64,000 nt of DNA from Chitinophaga barathri (lineage in GTDB: Bacteria; Bacteroidota; Bacteroidia; Chitinophagales; Chitinophagaceae), in NCBI RefSeq assembly GCF_003807585.1, contig NZ_RMBX01000001.1, positions 496,001 to 560,000 on the forward strand, given 5' to 3'. The position numbers and the translations under genes were made by a program. The stretch's first letter is position 1; each line of letters starts with the position of its first letter. A model generated the notes under the pieces. It was not told where the DNA came from. It ran no database searches and saw only the letters and a list, made by a program, of their open reading frames with translations. Below are positions 62,185 through 64,000 of this stretch, piece by piece.

Positions 62185-62562
62185 TTACCGCACCGGATAG
62201 AATGCGACCTGGTTGATCCTAATATACCCGGAATCGGGCACCAGGAGAACATCCAACTGGTTATCGGCGTGAATTGCGGAGGTGGTTGCATTGTAATAGC
62301 CGATCCACGCGCGGTCAGTAACCTTATCGACATTGTCTTCCGTATCCTTGAATCGCTCTACCGAGTGGATCTTCACAGAATATCCGCCGGTCCCTTCCGT
62401 CCCCGCCTGGCTGATGGTGACTGTACGAACCATGAGACTCTTCTCGTCGTCCATTGTATCGACAAAAAAGCCGGTCATCGGCGCTTCTTTGGTGGCTGGG
62501 CTGCCGCACTTACTAACAGCGACCCCGAGGATGGATATGGCAAGCATGTATGTGAACTTCAT
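62185..62562 (-). CDS. Small lipoprotein of the ICE
   Basis: 125 residues. A signal peptide ends at Cys19 (AISILGVAVSKC). The mature part has a beta-rich look (TVTISQAGTEGTGGYSVKIH, LDVLLVPDSGYIRINQVAFY). It is upstream of the TraI-like block on the same strand, 313 bases from it. It may belong to the mating apparatus or be an entry-exclusion type lipoprotein. The family is not recognised. Confidence 0.65.
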   Translation of the reverse strand: MKFTYMLAISILGVAVSKCGSPATKEAPMTGFFVDTMDDEKSLMVRTVTISQAGTEGTGGYSVKIHSVERFKDTEDNVDKVTDRAWIGYYNATTSAIHADNQLDVLLVPDSGYIRINQVAFYPVR

Positions 62563-62689
62563 GGTTTGCTTTTAATTATATCTGCAATTTGTAGGATAAA
62601 ATTTTGAAACCTCAAAAAACTTTTTTTCGAGGAAACTCCCATTGATTCTGTGTGCTTTATATATCGGGTTACCTTGTCGGCCTCACAGG

Positions 62690-62827
62690 ATCAGCCTTGG
62701 GGAAGCTTCATTTAATGACCTGACAGGCAATGGAACGATCAAAATCGAGGGCGATAAAAATGCTTTCTATTCGTTCGTGGGTATGGTTGATAAATTCAAC
62801 TTTTGGTTCAATATTGTTGAACCATAG
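62690..62827 (+). pseudogene. 3' fragment resembling an alkyl-sulfatase C-terminal (SCP2-like) domain
   Basis: A plus-strand frame ends SLGEASFNDLTGNGTIKIEG, then DKNAFYSFVGMVDKFNFWFN, then IVEP and a TAG at 62825. The closing D-x-F-x-F-W-F-N-I-V-x-P and the G-x-I-K-I-x-G-D-x-x-A pattern resemble the C terminus of alkyl sulfatases (sterol-carrier-like domain). Nothing upstream in any frame continues the protein, so it is a truncated remnant. It lies in the non-coding gap 62563-62966. The assignment is by eye. Confidence 0.55.
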
Positions 62828-62862
62828 TAAAGTAATTTTCCGTGCTTGCCTAGCTTATGGGC

Positions 62863-62902
62863 AATACAGCTCCATCATCTGTATATTTGATGGAGCTGTA
62901 TT
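62863..62902. terminator. Terminator after the 63-64 kb gene
   Basis: AATACAGCTCCATCA and TGATGGAGCTGTATT form a perfect 15-bp stem around a 10-base loop. It lies 65 bases after the stop of the minus-strand gene at 62967 and before the next minus-strand gene, so it splits the transfer region into two transcripts. Confidence 0.85.
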
Positions 62903-62966
62903 CCTTCGCTGAACACTACGTAGTGTTATACGCCGGTTCTTTTTCGTATTAAATAAACAACCATTA

Positions 62967-64000
62967 TCATTTTTCCTTATCCTCCTTTGGGGCTTCAGCC
63001 GCCGCCTCTTCTTCCTTGGGTTTTTCCCCTACCTTTTCTTTGGACTTCCCAATGGGTATGTTGAATGTCAGCGACCAGAAGCTATTGGTGCGAAAGGTTT
63101 TTTTCGTGATATCCTTGAGGTTGTTGGAGGCGATATCCTGTAAGTTGGAATAGCCATTGGCCAGCGTCTCAACCATTCCGGCCGCGCAGCCATAGGAAAG
63201 AATCAATCTTCCCGACTTGCCAAAGATCAGGCTACCGCCTCCCAGGTACCGAATAGACGGATTGGGGCCAATAGACAGACCAGCACCTATGGTCGCTCCA
63301 ATACTAAACCATGAGCTGATTCTCGGATATACATGCATCATCGCGGCAACGCCCATATCCAGGTTCTTTTCATTTTCCTGCTGAATGATCTGATATCTGC
63401 GGTTGATGACGGAATCCGCCCCTGTAGAGCCTGGCACGATACTACTGTCTGGTTTCAGCAAATAACGATCGTCCACCAGGTTAGTAATAAACGGGCCGGT
63501 ACTGAAGTCGAACTTTATACCGCCGATGGCGCTGACTTTCAGCGGCTGGTTGTCCACAACCCTGACCCCCTGGACGCCGGATTTGGGCAGCACCGAAAAG
63601 TTGAAAATATACTGATCGACATTTTGCACCTGCGGAATCGTGTACACAAAGTAGCTGCGCAGCGTCAGCAGGCTTCGGTAACTGTTGAGCGTCTCGGATA
63701 CCTGTTCACGGTGGTAGGGCGTCAGACCCTGCAGGTTGTACCGAATAAAACTGGCAAGATCAGTAATGGTGGAATCGTACTTTCTAAAATAGTTGAGTGT
63801 TTCGCGGCGGAAGTCGGAGATGTAGGTACATACATCCTTACATTCCGGCATATCCTTGAGTAGCCCTGTAAGCTGGTCAATCTCCTTTTGCAGCTGTAGG
63901 ACATCGGCCAATATGTTGAGCAGGTTGCTATTTTCCGACTGCGTGGCGGGCGCAATAAAGGTTTGATTAAAGAGGGCGGGCACCTCGGTATTGAAGTCTA
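62967..64000 (-). CDS. ICE protein, partial (5' end outside the window), unknown
   Basis: The frame is open to the right edge, so the start is missing (a GTG at 63983 is only one candidate). The visible ~345 residues begin with a helical part (DVLQLQKEIDQLTGLLKDMP). A beta-rich part looks like an outer-membrane or surface protein (GGIKFDFSTGPFITNLVDDR, IGATIGAGLSIGPNPSIRYL). The end is Glu/Lys/Ala-rich and disordered (EKPKEEEAAAEAPKEDKEK). No motif is recognised. It ends before the 62863-62902 terminator. Confidence 0.7.
   Translation of the reverse strand, partial: DFNTEVPALFNQTFIAPATQSENSNLLNILADVLQLQKEIDQLTGLLKDMPECKDVCTYISDFRRETLNYFRKYDSTITDLASFIRYNLQGLTPYHREQVSETLNSYRSLLTLRSYFVYTIPQVQNVDQYIFNFSVLPKSGVQGVRVVDNQPLKVSAIGGIKFDFSTGPFITNLVDDRYLLKPDSSIVPGSTGADSVINRRYQIIQQENEKNLDMGVAAMMHVYPRISSWFSIGATIGAGLSIGPNPSIRYLGGGSLIFGKSGRLILSYGCAAGMVETLANGYSNLQDIASNNLKDITKKTFRTNSFWSLTFNIPIGKSKEKVGEKPKEEEAAAEAPKEDKEK

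Noticed and set aside
62642..62827. A complete 61-residue gene
   Set aside because: Only the last ~44 residues look conserved; the rest is non-coding in character, so it is called a fragment.
1..64000. CRISPR array
   Set aside because: No set of regularly spaced, near-identical short repeats was seen.
1..64000. rRNA genes and insertion sequences
   Set aside because: No rRNA-like sequence and no intact transposase gene were recognised.

Overview
The window is a piece of a Bacteroidetes chromosome, most likely Chitinophagaceae (Chitinophaga-like). The evidence is SusC/TonB receptors paired with FecR and ECF sigma factors, many lipoproteins, LytTR/LytS-type two-component systems, promoter-like TAnnTTTG boxes, and a Bacteroides-type conjugation operon (traJ, K, M, N) with an rteC homologue.

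Positions 1-28,800 are chromosomal. The first gene is the 5' part of a SusC receptor (cut by the window edge), fed by a FecR anti-sigma and an ECF sigma factor (1-3,491). A lone secreted CsgG/TolB-like protein follows. Next comes a seven-gene minus-strand locus (5,121-18,438): ECF sigma, FecR, a TonB receptor with a secretin/TonB signalling domain, two large lipoproteins, an Oar-like TonB receptor and an IPT-Kelch lipoprotein, closed by a strong terminator. It has no SusD. A LytS/LytTR pair sits upstream. Divergent from it are two small lipoproteins and a 1,014-residue lipoprotein combining a PVC-type dehydrogenase propeller, HEAT-like repeats and a cytochrome c domain. A five-gene arsenosugar operon (25,229-28,763, with arsS) ends the chromosomal part.

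At 28,781-28,843 there is a tRNA 3'-end fragment followed by the tRNA's own terminator. I read this as the attR-type end of an integrative and conjugative element (ICE) that runs rightward past the end of the window. The element's outer cargo (28.8-39.2 kb) holds a putative zinc metalloprotease (HEYLH), small orphan proteins, an outer-membrane barrel protein, and a 718-residue protein ending in a TIR domain, which looks like an immune effector. Next is a PRTRC cassette (39.6-43.3 kb) encoding an E1-like ThiF, an E2-like protein B, a ubiquitin-like protein C, and proteins E and F, without the JAB peptidase (A) or the ParB-like member in view. A divergent regulator block follows: a LytTR response regulator, a TPR histidine kinase and RteC.

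From 47.8 kb to the right edge the minus strand appears to be one transfer operon closed by a terminator at 47.7 kb. Read in its direction of transcription it has three TraI-like secreted paralogues, traJ, traK, a TraL-like gene, traM and traN. Then come five unrecognised proteins where traO-traQ would be expected. Two of these five share an N-terminal module with a repeated Tyr-Pro-[Thr/Asp] motif. The VirB4-like ATPase (traG), relaxase, coupling protein and integrase are not in the window and should lie to the right. The best candidates for undescribed biology are the incomplete PRTRC ubiquitin-like cassette, the TIR protein with an unknown N-terminal region, the HEYLH protein, and the five-gene module after traN.
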